NCBI RefSeq assembly: GCF_000295955.2
Contig: NZ_ALXE01000022.1
Span: 1-64,000, forward strand
DNA: 64,000 nt
Direction of reading: 5' to 3'
From: Pantoea sp. A4
GTDB lineage: Bacteria > Pseudomonadota > Gammaproteobacteria > Enterobacterales > Enterobacteriaceae
The notes under the pieces are model-generated. The model did no database searches. It had not been told where the DNA came from and saw nothing but the letters and a program-made list of their open reading frames with translations. This document shows positions 27,242-36,113 of this stretch, one piece after another; positions within the stretch are counted from its first letter, which is position 1, and each line of letters opens with the position of its first letter. Both the position numbers and the translations under genes were made by a program.

Positions 27242-27469
27242 GGCTAGCCTTAATATCAGAGACGCTGCTGGTGCAGCACAATGCCGCCAGAATACGCAGA
27301 GCTGGGCCAGGGCAAAGCCGGGAATAAGCATACAAAAGGGCTTTTTTGCGAAATTGCGCCGCGCTTATCCCCGCAGATTTATCTGCCGTGTCGGCACACA
27401 ATCCTGAAATAACCTCTGTTTTTCCTGTCTATTCCGTCAATTAAACACCCTACAGGACGGGATAATCTT

Positions 27470-27477
27470 GCCGATAA
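27470..27477 (+). promoter_or_regulatory. Sigma-28-type -10 element upstream of fliA
   Basis: GCCGATAA is a perfect FliA -10 element 24 bases before the fliA start. The -35 position (27451-27458, TACAGGAC) matches only 4 of 8. In E. coli fliA is transcribed both by FlhDC-activated sigma-70 and by FliA itself, and this may be the autoregulatory promoter. Some of the upstream 228 bases must also serve rfbA. Confidence 0.55.
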
Positions 27478-27501
27478 CTTAATTAACGCAGGGTAGTCAA
27501 C

Positions 27502-28224
27502 GTGAACGATCTCTATACCGCCGAAGGCGTGATGGATAAGCATTCGCTCTGGCAGCGTTACGTTCCGCTGGTGCGTCATGAAGCATTGCGCATGCAGGTT
27601 CGTTTACCTGCCAGCGTTGAGCTTGACGATCTGCTGCAGGCTGGGGGTATTGGACTTCTCAATGCCGTAGAGCGCTTCGATGCCTTGCAAGGCACAGCCT
27701 TTACCACCTATGCCGTGCAGCGCATTCGTGGGGCGATGTTGGATGAGCTACGCAGCCGTGACTGGGCACCGCGCAGTGTGCGACGTAATGCACGCGAGGT
27801 GGCTGGCGCACTGCACCAGGTGGAACAGACGTTGGGGCGTGCTGCCACCGAACTGGAAGTAGCGCAGCAACTGCAGCTTTCGCTGGAGGAGTATCGGCAG
27901 ATTCTGCTCGATACCAATAACAGCCAGCTTTTTTCCTACGATGAGTATCGGGAAGAACACGGCGACAGTGCGGAACTGGTGACGGAAGGGCACGAAGAGG
28001 CCAATCCGCTTCATCAGTTAATGGAAGGGAATCTACGTGAGCGCGTAATTGAAGCGATTGAGGCACTGCCTGAACGTGAAAAATTGGTGCTGACACTGTA
28101 CTACCAGGAGGAGCTGAACCTGAAAGAGATTGGCGCAGTGCTGGATGTGGGTGAATCCCGCGTTAGCCAACTGCACAGTCAGGCGATCAAACGCCTGCGC
28201 GGCCGCTTAACCGGCGCGCGCTGA
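27502..28224 (+). CDS. fliA: Flagellar sigma factor FliA (sigma-28)
   Basis: FliA directs RNA polymerase to late flagellar and chemotaxis promoters, including the two seen upstream of fliC and fliD here. The 240-residue protein starts at GTG 27502, as in E. coli, with MNDLYTAEGVMDKHSLWQ. Region 2 (LDDLLQAGGIGLLNAVERFD through TTYAVQRIRGAMLDELR) and region 4 (LPEREKLVLTLYYQEELNLK, then ESRVSQLHSQAIKRLR) are intact. It is followed at 48 bases by fliZ. In E. coli fliC and fliA are adjacent; here about 17 kb has come between them. Confidence 0.98.
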   Translation: MNDLYTAEGVMDKHSLWQRYVPLVRHEALRMQVRLPASVELDDLLQAGGIGLLNAVERFDALQGTAFTTYAVQRIRGAMLDELRSRDWAPRSVRRNAREVAGALHQVEQTLGRAATELEVAQQLQLSLEEYRQILLDTNNSQLFSYDEYREEHGDSAELVTEGHEEANPLHQLMEGNLRERVIEAIEALPEREKLVLTLYYQEELNLKEIGAVLDVGESRVSQLHSQAIKRLRGRLTGAR

Positions 28225-28272
28225 CAGACTCTACTTCTGGCGGCCTAAAAATAATAATCCGGGGACTCAGCA

Positions 28273-28800
28273 ATGGGAGCCAAATCCAAAGCCAGACCGT
28301 TAAGTCGTTATCTTAAAGACTATAAGCACAGCCAGACGAACTGCTCACATTGTGGCAAGGTACTTGATCGCATGGCGTTGGTGTTTCGTGGCCAGATCAT
28401 CAATAAAGAAGCCATTGCCAGAATGGATCAGATGATTGATGAGCAACTCTGGTTCAAGCTGCAACCTGAACTGACCGCGTTGTGTCGCTTCTGTAGCGAT
28501 ATCTTCTGCAACAGTCAGCCTGACTACTTCGATATTATGGCGTTTAAACAGTACCTGTTTGAGCAAACCGACATGAACCACAGTACGGTGCGTGAATACG
28601 TGGTGCGGTTACGCCGCCTGGACGATGCCTTGAAGGCGCAACACTTCCCGGCAGAGAGGCTAAAAGGGGATGTCTGGTCAGAATGCCTGGAAAGCCATCT
28701 GCCTGATGCGGGGACCAATAACTATCGCATTGCGCTACGCAAATACGATCAGTTTCTCGGCTGGCGTCGCCATGCGCTCCCTGAGCCACGCGTTGCCTGA
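28273..28800 (+). CDS. fliZ: Flagellar regulator FliZ
   Basis: FliZ is a DNA-binding protein related to phage integrase core-binding domains. It represses sigma-S-dependent promoters and links motility to curli, cyclic-di-GMP and virulence control. The 175-residue product (E. coli 183) keeps PLSRYLKDYKHSQTNCSHCGK near the N-terminus, the paired cysteine motifs (CSHC, CRFC) and the SAM-like stretch TVREYVVRLRRLDD with NNYRIALRKYDQF. The C-terminal tail differs from E. coli. It is co-transcribed with fliA. Confidence 0.95.
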   Translation: MGAKSKARPLSRYLKDYKHSQTNCSHCGKVLDRMALVFRGQIINKEAIARMDQMIDEQLWFKLQPELTALCRFCSDIFCNSQPDYFDIMAFKQYLFEQTDMNHSTVREYVVRLRRLDDALKAQHFPAERLKGDVWSECLESHLPDAGTNNYRIALRKYDQFLGWRRHALPEPRVA

Positions 28801-28906
28801 TTTTTCTGGGCTGGATCACACCATCTGTCAACGGTTTAAGCGTGATCCTTAGGCCAACTTCTGCAACACTGTAAGGATGACTGAATGACGCCTGATGGAG
28901 GCTCCG

Positions 28907-29893
28907 TTGTCCTTACACTTACTGCACCAATTTCCTCGCATTGAACTGCTCGGCGCGCCGACGCCGCTGGAGCATCTTCCTCGTCTTTCCGGCTATGTCG
29001 GGCGCGATATTTTTATCAAGCGTGACGATGTTACGCCGGTGGCTCTGGGCGGTAATAAACTGCGTAAGCTGGAATTCCTTGCGGCAGATGCGCTGCGTGA
29101 AGGTGCTGATGTGCTGATCACTGCCGGTGCGATTCAGTCGAACCATGTACGCCAGACGGCGGCGGTTGCGGCCAGACTGGGCCTGAAGTGCCTGGCGCTG
29201 TTGGAGAATCCCATTGGCACCGACGCGGAAAACTACCTCACCAACGGCAACCGGCTGATGCTGGATCTGTTTAATGTTGAAGTGGTGATGGTGGATGCGC
29301 TGGATAATCCGGCGGCGCAGCTGGCTGAGCAGGCGCTGCTGCTGGAAGCGCAAGGTTTCCGCCCCTATGTGGTGCCGGTTGGTGGCTCGAATCTGCTGGG
29401 TGCGCTGGGCTATGTCGAGTGCGCGCAAGAAATTGCTCACCAGAGTGAAGGCGTGGTTGACTTTGCCGCGGTAGTGGTCGCTTCAGGCAGCGCGGGCACC
29501 CATGCCGGTTTAGCCGTGGGGCTGGAGCATCTGCTGCCAGAGACTGAACTGGTCGGCGTGACGGTTTCGCGTAAAGTGGCCGATCAACTGCCGGTGGTGG
29601 AGCGTTTGCGTCAGCCACTGGCTAGCCAGTTAGAGCTCACAGCAAATGCGCCTGTAACGCTGTGGGATGACTATTTTGCGCCACGTTACGGCGAACCCAA
29701 TGAAGAAGGTATGGAGGCGGTGAAATTGTTAGCCCGTCTGGAAGGGATTCTGTTGGACCCGGTTTATACCGGAAAAGCCATGGCTGGCCTGCTTGATGGT
29801 ATTACGCAGAACCGTTTCCGCCGTGAAGGACCGCTGCTGTTCGTCCACACCGGCGGTGCTCCGGCGCTGTTTGCTTACCATCCGTTAGTGTAA
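28907..29893 (+). CDS. dcyD: D-cysteine desulfhydrase
   Basis: DcyD is a PLP enzyme that breaks D-cysteine into pyruvate, sulfide and ammonia. I choose the TTG start at 28907. GGAGG lies 5 bases before it, and from there the 328-residue protein aligns residue for residue with E. coli DcyD (328), putting the PLP lysine at Lys51 in GGNKLRK. The in-frame ATG at 28895 has no ribosome site and would add four extra residues. The Ser/Asn block [15 protein letters not shown] and phosphate-binding [10 protein letters not shown] are intact. In E. coli the order is fliZ-tcyJ-dcyD; here dcyD comes before tcyJ. Confidence 0.94.
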   Translation: MSLHLLHQFPRIELLGAPTPLEHLPRLSGYVGRDIFIKRDDVTPVALGGNKLRKLEFLAADALREGADVLITAGAIQSNHVRQTAAVAARLGLKCLALLENPIGTDAENYLTNGNRLMLDLFNVEVVMVDALDNPAAQLAEQALLLEAQGFRPYVVPVGGSNLLGALGYVECAQEIAHQSEGVVDFAAVVVASGSAGTHAGLAVGLEHLLPETELVGVTVSRKVADQLPVVERLRQPLASQLELTANAPVTLWDDYFAPRYGEPNEEGMEAVKLLARLEGILLDPVYTGKAMAGLLDGITQNRFRREGPLLFVHTGGAPALFAYHPLV

Positions 29894-29938
29894 TGCTGGT
29901 TTGACCCATAACAACATCTCTCACAAACTGGAGTTAAC

Positions 29939-30739
29939 ATGACTTTTTCACAACTGCGTCGCCAACTGGTGACGGGCATGATGGCAGTCGCGCTGGTGGC
30001 CGGTCTCAGCGCGCCAGCGTTTGCGGCAGAAGATTTGCTAAAGGCAGTTAAAGATCGCGGTACGCTGCGCGTTGGTCTGGAAGGGACTTATCCCCCATTC
30101 AGTTTTCAGGATGAAAGCGGCAAGCTCACCGGCTTTGAGGTGGAGTTTGCCCAGCAGTTAGCCCAGCATCTTGGCGTGAAGGCGGATCTCAAGCCGACCA
30201 AATGGGATGGGATGTTAGCGGCGCTGGACTCGAAGCGTATTGATGTGGTGATCAATCAGGTGACCATCTCCCCGGAACGTGAGAAGAAATATGACTTCTC
30301 TACACCGTATACCATTTCAGGCGTGCAGGCGCTGACCCTGAAAAAGAATGCGGCCAGCATTACTAAGCCAGAAGATTTGGCCGGTAAAAAAGTGGGCGTT
30401 GGTTTAGGTTCAAACTATGAACAGTGGCTGCGCGATAATGTGAAGGGCGTAGACATTCGTACTTATGACGACGACCCGACTAAATATCAAGATCTGCGTT
30501 CTGGCCGCGTGGATGCCATTCTGGTTGACCGCCTGGCAGCCCTTGATCTGGTGAAAAAAACCGGTGATACCATGGCGGTTGCCGGCCCAGCCTTCTCTAA
30601 ACTGGAGTCAGGCGTTGCGCTGCGCAAGGGCAATCAGGACCTGCTGGATGCCATCAACAAAGCCATTGCTGAGATGCAGCAAGATGGATCGCTGAAAAAA
30701 ATCTCTGAAAAATGGTTTGATGCGGACGTTACTAAATAA
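29939..30739 (+). CDS. tcyJ: Cyst(e)ine ABC transporter periplasmic binding protein
   Basis: TcyJ (FliY) binds cystine and related sulfur amino acids in the periplasm for import by TcyL-TcyN. The 266-residue protein has a signal peptide ending about ALVAGLSAPAFA and the family 3 solute-binding core starting RGTLRVGLEGTYPPFSFQDE. KLTGFEVEFAQQLAQHLGV and the Arg-containing ISPEREKKYDFS are the ligand-binding blocks. GGAG precedes the ATG. It overlaps tcyL by one base (TAATG), forming a compact transport operon after dcyD. Confidence 0.95.
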   Translation: MTFSQLRRQLVTGMMAVALVAGLSAPAFAAEDLLKAVKDRGTLRVGLEGTYPPFSFQDESGKLTGFEVEFAQQLAQHLGVKADLKPTKWDGMLAALDSKRIDVVINQVTISPEREKKYDFSTPYTISGVQALTLKKNAASITKPEDLAGKKVGVGLGSNYEQWLRDNVKGVDIRTYDDDPTKYQDLRSGRVDAILVDRLAALDLVKKTGDTMAVAGPAFSKLESGVALRKGNQDLLDAINKAIAEMQQDGSLKKISEKWFDADVTK

Positions 30740-31407
30740 TGCAAGAAAGCCTGCAACTGGTGCTGAATTCAGCACCATTTTTACTGAAAGGGGCGCTGTT
30801 CACGCTACAGCTGAGTATCGGCGGGATGTTCTTTGGCCTGGTACTCGGCTTTGCGCTGGCATTGATGCGCCTGTCGCACTTCTGGCCGTTGAACTGGCTG
30901 GCGCGTATCTACGTGTCGATCTTTCGTGGCACGCCGCTGATCGCGCAGCTGTTTATGATTTACTACGGCCTGCCACAGTTCGGCATTGAACTCGATCCCA
31001 TCCCTTCGGCCATGATTGGCCTGTCGCTGAACACGGCGGCTTATGCGTCTGAATCGCTGCGCGGTGCCATTGCGGCGATTGAGCGCGGCCAGTGGGAAGC
31101 GGCGGCCAGTATTGGCATGACGCGCTGGCAAACGCTGCGCCGCGTCATCCTGCCACAGGCGGCACGTACCGCGCTGCCCCCGTTGGGGAACAGTTTTATC
31201 AGCCTGGTGAAAGACACCTCGCTGGCGGCGACCATTCAGGTGCCAGAACTGTTCCGTCAGGCACAGTTGATCACTTCGCGCACCTTCGAAGTGTTCACCA
31301 TGTACCTGGCCGCCTCGGCGATTTACTGGGTGATGGCGACCCTGCTGTCTGCGTTGCAAAACCGTCTGGAGCGTCACGTTAATCGCCAGGATGAGGAGGG
31401 GAAATGA
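30739..31407 (+). CDS. tcyL: Cyst(e)ine ABC transporter permease
   Basis: TcyL (YecS) is the inner-membrane permease of the cystine importer. The 222-residue HisM/GlnP-type protein has about five membrane helices and the coupling EAA loop around EAAASIGMTRWQTLRRVILPQA (split here at residue 133). It overlaps tcyJ by one base and tcyN by four, so all three are made from one message. In E. coli dcyD lies between tcyJ and tcyL; here it has moved ahead of tcyJ. Confidence 0.95.
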   Translation: MQESLQLVLNSAPFLLKGALFTLQLSIGGMFFGLVLGFALALMRLSHFWPLNWLARIYVSIFRGTPLIAQLFMIYYGLPQFGIELDPIPSAMIGLSLNTAAYASESLRGAIAAIERGQWEAAASIGMTRWQTLRRVILPQAARTALPPLGNSFISLVKDTSLAATIQVPELFRQAQLITSRTFEVFTMYLAASAIYWVMATLLSALQNRLERHVNRQDEEGK

Positions 31408-32156
31408 GTGCCATTGAAGTACGTCGCCTAGTTAAGCAGTTTAACGGGCAAACGGTGCTGCACGGCATCGATTTGGATGTGGCACCTGGTGAAGTGGTGG
31501 CCATTATCGGCCCCAGCGGCTCAGGCAAAACCACCTTGCTGCGCAGCATTAACCTGCTGGAAACCCCGGAGAGTGGCACGGTGAAGGTCGGCGAGATCAC
31601 CATTGATACCGCTCAGCCGCTGGCGCGTCAGAAAGAGCAGGTGCGCCAACTGCGTCAGCAGGTGGGCTTTGTGTTTCAGAACTTCAATCTGTTTCCGCAC
31701 CGCTCGGTGCTGGAGAACATCATTGAAGGGCCGGTGATCGTAAAGGGGGAGCCAAAGGCGGAAGCGGTCGCCCGTGCGCGCACCTTACTGGAAAAAGTGG
31801 GACTACAGGGCAAAGAAGCGAGTTTCCCGCGCCGTCTGTCTGGAGGGCAACAGCAGCGTGTGGCGATTGCTCGCGCGTTAGCCATGCAACCCCAGGTCAT
31901 TTTGTTTGATGAACCCACTTCAGCACTCGATCCGGAACTGGTGGGGGAAGTGTTGAACACCATTCGTGCGCTAGCTGAAGAGAAGCGCACCATGGTGATT
32001 GTGACCCATGAAATGAGCTTTGCCCGCGATGTCGCGGACCGGGCCATCTTCATGGATCAGGGACGCATCGTGGAGCAGGGACCGGCCAAAATGCTGTTTA
32101 GTCAGCCGCAGCAGGCGCGAACCCGCCAGTTCCTCGATAAGTTTCTCAATGCCTGA
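31404..32156 (+). CDS. tcyN: Cyst(e)ine ABC transporter ATP-binding protein
   Basis: TcyN (YecC) powers cystine import. The 250-residue ABC ATPase has Walker A GPSGSGKTT (about 36-44), Q-loop FVFQNFNLFPH, signature [15 protein letters not shown], Walker B ILFDEPTSALDPE and the switch His in VIVTHEMSFA. It overlaps tcyL (ATGA) and ends 45 bases from the convergent mfd. In E. coli the quorum regulator gene sdiA follows; it is absent here. Confidence 0.95.
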   Translation: MSAIEVRRLVKQFNGQTVLHGIDLDVAPGEVVAIIGPSGSGKTTLLRSINLLETPESGTVKVGEITIDTAQPLARQKEQVRQLRQQVGFVFQNFNLFPHRSVLENIIEGPVIVKGEPKAEAVARARTLLEKVGLQGKEASFPRRLSGGQQQRVAIARALAMQPQVILFDEPTSALDPELVGEVLNTIRALAEEKRTMVIVTHEMSFARDVADRAIFMDQGRIVEQGPAKMLFSQPQQARTRQFLDKFLNA

Positions 32157-32161
32157 ATCGT

Positions 32162-32188
32162 TGCGCTGCCAGAGTTGCTGGCAGCGCA
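32162..32188. terminator. Stem-loop between tcyN and mfd
   Basis: TGCGCTGCCAG (32162-32172) pairs perfectly with CTGGCAGCGCA (32178-32188) around a 5-base loop, between two convergent stop codons. It lacks a T tract. Confidence 0.55.
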
Positions 32189-32200
32189 CACCGGACACCG

Positions 32201-35200
32201 CTAGACGCGGTGATCCGCCATCTGACGCACAAACTCTTGTACCCACTGCATCCGCACTTTACGGTCCGGCAGGTCGCGCGTGAAGCGTAAACGGGTTGGC
32301 CCATCCAGCTTCCACTGTTTGTGATCTTTTTGCAGCAGGCCAATCAGCCACACCGGGTCTACCTGATTTTGCGGGGCGAAATCGAAGAAACCGCCTTTCT
32401 CGCTGGCTTCAATCTTTCTCACACCCAATTCGCGCGCCTGTAAACGCAGGGCGGCGACGTCCAGCAGATTACGTGCGGCATCCGGCAGCAGACCGAAACG
32501 ATCGATCATCTCTACTTTGAGCTCTTGCAGTTCATCTTCATGGCTGGCGCTGGCGATGCGCTTGTAGAGCGACAAACGGGTATTCACATCAGGGATAAAA
32601 TCATCCGGCAGCAGGGCAGGCATTCTCAGCTCTATCTCGGTTTGATTGCTGGTCAGGTCTTCCAGTGAAGGCTCGCGTCCGGCTTTTAGCGCGTCCACCG
32701 CATTCTCCAGCAGCTCCATATACAGCGAGAAGCCGAGGGTCTCCATCTGCCCGCTCTGTTCGTCACCCAACAACTCACCGGCACCGCGGATCTCCAGGTC
32801 ATGGGTTGCTAGCGCAAAACCCGCACCCAAATCTTCCAGTGAGGCAATGGCTTCGAGGCGTTTTTGCGCATCGGTGGTCATCGCTTTCGGATGCGGTGTT
32901 AACAGCCATGCATAAGCCTGATGATGCGAACGGCCTACGCGGCCACGCAACTGGTGGAGCTGCGCCAGGCCGAAATGGTCAGCACGCTCAATGATGATGG
33001 TGTTGGCGGTGGGAATATCGATACCGGTTTCGATGATGGTGGTACACACCAGCACGTTGAAACGCTGGTGATGGAAATCATTCATCACCCGTTCCAGTTC
33101 ACGTTCGCGCATCTGGCCGTGACCAATCGCCACGCGCGCCTCGGGCACCAGTTCGGCCAGCCGCTGTGCGGTTTTCTCGATATTTTCCACGTCATTGAAC
33201 AGGTAATACACCTGACCACCGCGCAGAATTTCACGCAGAATCGCCTCACGCACCACCAGTTTGTCGTATTCGCGCACGAAGGTCTTCACTGCCAGACGGC
33301 GTGCAGGTGGCGTAGCAATAATCGACAGATCGCGCATCCCGCTCATGGCCATGTTCAGGGTACGCGGGATTGGCGTGGCGGTGAGCGTCAGAATGTCTAC
33401 GTCGGCACGCATCGCTTTGATGCGCTCTTTATGACGCACGCCGAAACGGTGCTCTTCATCAACAATCAACAGCCCCAAATCGCGCCATTTCAGGTCGCTC
33501 ATCAACAGCTTGTGCGTCCCGATGAGAATATCCACTTTACCTTCGCTGGCCTCCTGCAATACCTGAGCCTGCTCTTTGGCAGTACGGAAGCGGGAGAGCA
33601 TCTCAATGCGGACGGGCCAGTTAGCGAAACGATCGCGGAAGTTATCGTAGTGCTGCTGCGCCAGCAGCGTGGTCGGCACCAGCACCGCCACCTGCTTGTG
33701 GTTTTCCACGGCGAGGAAAGCGGCACGCATCGCCACTTCCGTTTTACCGAAGCCCACATCACCACAGACCAGACGATCCATCGCCAGCGGTTGGCACATG
33801 TCGCTCAGTACCGCGTTAATGGCCTGGGCCTGATCGACGGTGGTTTCAAACGGGAAACTTTCACAAAACAGCTGATACTGGTCACGGTCGTGCTTAAACG
33901 CAAAACCGGTTTTGGCCGCGCGCTGGGCGTAGATGTCTAACAGCTCGGCGGCCACGTCACGCACTTTTTCGGCCGCTTTCTGCCGTGCACGTGACCAGGC
34001 ATCGGTGCCTAATTTATGCAGCGGCGCGTTTTCATCGGCTCCGCCCGCATAGCGGCTGATCAGATGCAGTGAGGACACCGGGACATACAGTTTGGCATCG
34101 CCCGCATAGGAGAGCATCAGGTATTCGGCGGTGATGCCACCGGTTTCCAGCGTGGTCAGCCCAATGTAGCGGCCTACGCCGTGCTCAAGGTGCACCACGG
34201 GCTGGCCGGGATGCAGCTCGGCCAGGTTGCGGATCAGGACATCAGGATTGATGGTACGGCGGCTATCCTGGCGGCGACGGCTGACGCGCGCCCCGAGCAG
34301 ATCGCTTTCGCAAATCAGTGCCCAGTTGCGCTGGCTATCGATAAATCCGCGTTCGCTGGCCCCGACCATCAGTGCGAAACGCTGTTGACGTGCCTGCTCC
34401 AGCTGCTGTTCGGCCTGCGGTTTAATTTTCAGGCGGTTCAGCAATTCCTGCAAACTCTCACGGCGTCCTTCGCTCTCCACCGAGAACACCACCGAACCGG
34501 CAAAGCCTTCAAGGAACTGACGCAGCAGGTCCAACGGAGACTTGGCCTGCGCCTGCACGGTCAGTTCTGGCAACGGTTGATAGCCAAGGTTGCGGTTAGC
34601 CGCCCGGTCGGGCAGCGTTTCGCTGCTAAGCTGCACACGCGGCCACTGTTTTAATTCGCCAAACAGTGCATCCGGGCGCAGCCAGAGTTGCACCGGCTCC
34701 AGCAGTGGGCGCATGGGATCGATACGACGGTTTTCGTAACGCGCTTCGACGTCTTGCCAGAAACGCTGTGCGCCTGCTTCCAGGTCGCCGCTGCTCAGCA
34801 GTAAAGCATTGTCAGGCAGATAGCTAAACAGCGGTTCCAGTGGCTGATCAAAGAACAGTGGCAGCCAGTACTCAATCCCGGCGGGGAAGGTGTTTTTACT
34901 CACCTGTTGATAGATATGCTCCGGCTCGCGGCGCACATCGAAATATTCACGCCAGCGGGTACGAAAACGCTCAATGGCGGCTTTATCGCTCGGGAATTCG
35001 TGTGCGGGCAGCAGATTAATTTCTGCCACCTCTTCCAGGGTGCGCTGGGTATCGGTATCAAACAGGCGCAGGGTATCGATTTCATCATCGAAGAAATCAA
35101 TGCGATACGGCTGCTCACTGCCCATCGGGTAGAGATCGAGCAGTGCGCCGCGCGTGGCATATTCGCCATGTTCCATCACCTGGTCCACGTGGCGATAGCC

Positions 35201-35644
35201 CGCTTGCTCCAGCCGGTCACGCAGGCGGTCGCGGGAGAGTTTTTCACCGCGTTTCATCACCAGCGCATGGCCGTGCAGGAAGGTATGTGGGCAGACGCGC
35301 TGCATCAGCGTATTCACCGGCAGAATCAGCAGGCCACGCTTCAGCGTCGGCAATTGATAGAGAATCGACAGGCGGGCAGAGATAATATCCTGATGGGGCG
35401 AAAAACTGTCATAGGGCAGGGTTTCCCAGTCCGGCAAATGGTTCACTGTAAGGTCAGTAAACTGCCGAATCTCATCCTGCAACCGCAGCGCCGTTTGCAT
35501 ATCCGGGGTGATTAACACCACGGGGCCGGTGTGACGTTCAGTGATGCTGGCGCACTCTACCGCGTGTGCGGCACCAATCAGTTCTCCGAGTTGGCGGTGA
35601 TCGCCAGGTTTGACGGGCAGGTCGTAGCGGGTTGGTTCGGACAT
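32201..35644 (-). CDS. mfd: Transcription-repair coupling factor Mfd
   Basis: Mfd is an ATP-driven DNA translocase that removes RNA polymerase stalled at lesions and recruits UvrA. The 1147-residue protein (E. coli 1148) has the UvrB-like N-terminal region, the RNA polymerase interaction domain (GQPVVHLEHGVGRYIGL, about 480), and RecG-like helicase domains with Walker A GDVGFGKTE (about 627), DEEH box in LLIVDEEHRFG and motif VI QLRGRVGRSHHQAY. The TRG motif and C-terminal UvrA-masking domain follow. It lies downstream of a small gene on the same strand. Confidence 0.98.
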   Translation of the reverse strand: MSEPTRYDLPVKPGDHRQLGELIGAAHAVECASITERHTGPVVLITPDMQTALRLQDEIRQFTDLTVNHLPDWETLPYDSFSPHQDIISARLSILYQLPTLKRGLLILPVNTLMQRVCPHTFLHGHALVMKRGEKLSRDRLRDRLEQAGYRHVDQVMEHGEYATRGALLDLYPMGSEQPYRIDFFDDEIDTLRLFDTDTQRTLEEVAEINLLPAHEFPSDKAAIERFRTRWREYFDVRREPEHIYQQVSKNTFPAGIEYWLPLFFDQPLEPLFSYLPDNALLLSSGDLEAGAQRFWQDVEARYENRRIDPMRPLLEPVQLWLRPDALFGELKQWPRVQLSSETLPDRAANRNLGYQPLPELTVQAQAKSPLDLLRQFLEGFAGSVVFSVESEGRRESLQELLNRLKIKPQAEQQLEQARQQRFALMVGASERGFIDSQRNWALICESDLLGARVSRRRQDSRRTINPDVLIRNLAELHPGQPVVHLEHGVGRYIGLTTLETGGITAEYLMLSYAGDAKLYVPVSSLHLISRYAGGADENAPLHKLGTDAWSRARQKAAEKVRDVAAELLDIYAQRAAKTGFAFKHDRDQYQLFCESFPFETTVDQAQAINAVLSDMCQPLAMDRLVCGDVGFGKTEVAMRAAFLAVENHKQVAVLVPTTLLAQQHYDNFRDRFANWPVRIEMLSRFRTAKEQAQVLQEASEGKVDILIGTHKLLMSDLKWRDLGLLIVDEEHRFGVRHKERIKAMRADVDILTLTATPIPRTLNMAMSGMRDLSIIATPPARRLAVKTFVREYDKLVVREAILREILRGGQVYYLFNDVENIEKTAQRLAELVPEARVAIGHGQMRERELERVMNDFHHQRFNVLVCTTIIETGIDIPTANTIIIERADHFGLAQLHQLRGRVGRSHHQAYAWLLTPHPKAMTTDAQKRLEAIASLEDLGAGFALATHDLEIRGAGELLGDEQSGQMETLGFSLYMELLENAVDALKAGREPSLEDLTSNQTEIELRMPALLPDDFIPDVNTRLSLYKRIASASHEDELQELKVEMIDRFGLLPDAARNLLDVAALRLQARELGVRKIEASEKGGFFDFAPQNQVDPVWLIGLLQKDHKQWKLDGPTRLRFTRDLPDRKVRMQWVQEFVRQMADHRV

Positions 35645-35744
35645 GGGATCTCGTGCTGTTCTCCATTTTTACCAGGGCGTCATGATTCCACATTCCGCCC
35701 TGGGGGTCATCACTTAGTGCGGATTTTTCCGCATTACGCTCTCC

Positions 35745-35780
35745 TTAGCGGGGTTAGCGGGGTTAGCGGGGTTCGCGGTA
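35745..35780. repeat. Tandem 9-bp repeat TTAGCGGGG at a gene end
   Basis: Three perfect copies of TTAGCGGGG (35745-35771) and a degenerate fourth (35772-35780) overlap the 3' end of the small gene at 35763-35966. Read on the minus strand each copy is CCCCGCTAA, that is Pro-Arg-stop, so the repeat gives three stop codons in the same frame. Confidence 0.85.
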
Positions 35781-35966
35781 GTACATTCGCGGTCGATCGA
35801 TGTTGGCCCAGCTCAGCTCTTTCTCCAGGTGATAGCTGTGATTGCCATCATCCCATTTGACGTAATAGGCCGCCGGGGCATCGCCTTGATCGAACACATT
35901 GAGAATTTCACCCTTTACTTCACCGGTTTTATGTTTCACCAGACTGCCTTTGGGAAATTTTGTCAT
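35763..35966 (-). CDS. Small uncharacterised protein between mfd and lolC
   Basis: A 67-residue basic protein, MTKFPKGSLVKHKTGEVKGE, then a short central region with YYVKWDDGNHSYHLEKEL. I start it at ATG 35966 because GGAGG stands 5 bases before it; a longer frame from 36122 lacks support. The alternation of short hydrophobic strands and the Gly/Trp pattern suggest a small SH3- or Tudor-like beta-barrel, but I do not recognise a named family. It reads towards mfd and away from lolC. Its end runs into a 9-bp tandem repeat. Confidence 0.75.
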   Translation of the reverse strand: MTKFPKGSLVKHKTGEVKGEILNVFDQGDAPAAYYVKWDDGNHSYHLEKELSWANIDRPRMYYREPR

Positions 35967-36113
35967 ACTCCCTCCTTCAGTAACTGGACATACAGTAAGT
36001 ATAGCTGCCTGACTGCACAAACAGCGCTCAGCAATCGGTTGATTGAGGTTTCCTAAACAGGGCGGCTCCTTTATCATCCCGGTACTTATTGAGGAAAGCT
36101 TAAGACGGACGCT

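Noticed and set aside
32921..33940. 339-codon open frame opposite mfd
   Set aside because: It is antisense to the conserved Mfd helicase domains, has no homology or ribosome site, and such long shadows are common in GC-rich genes.
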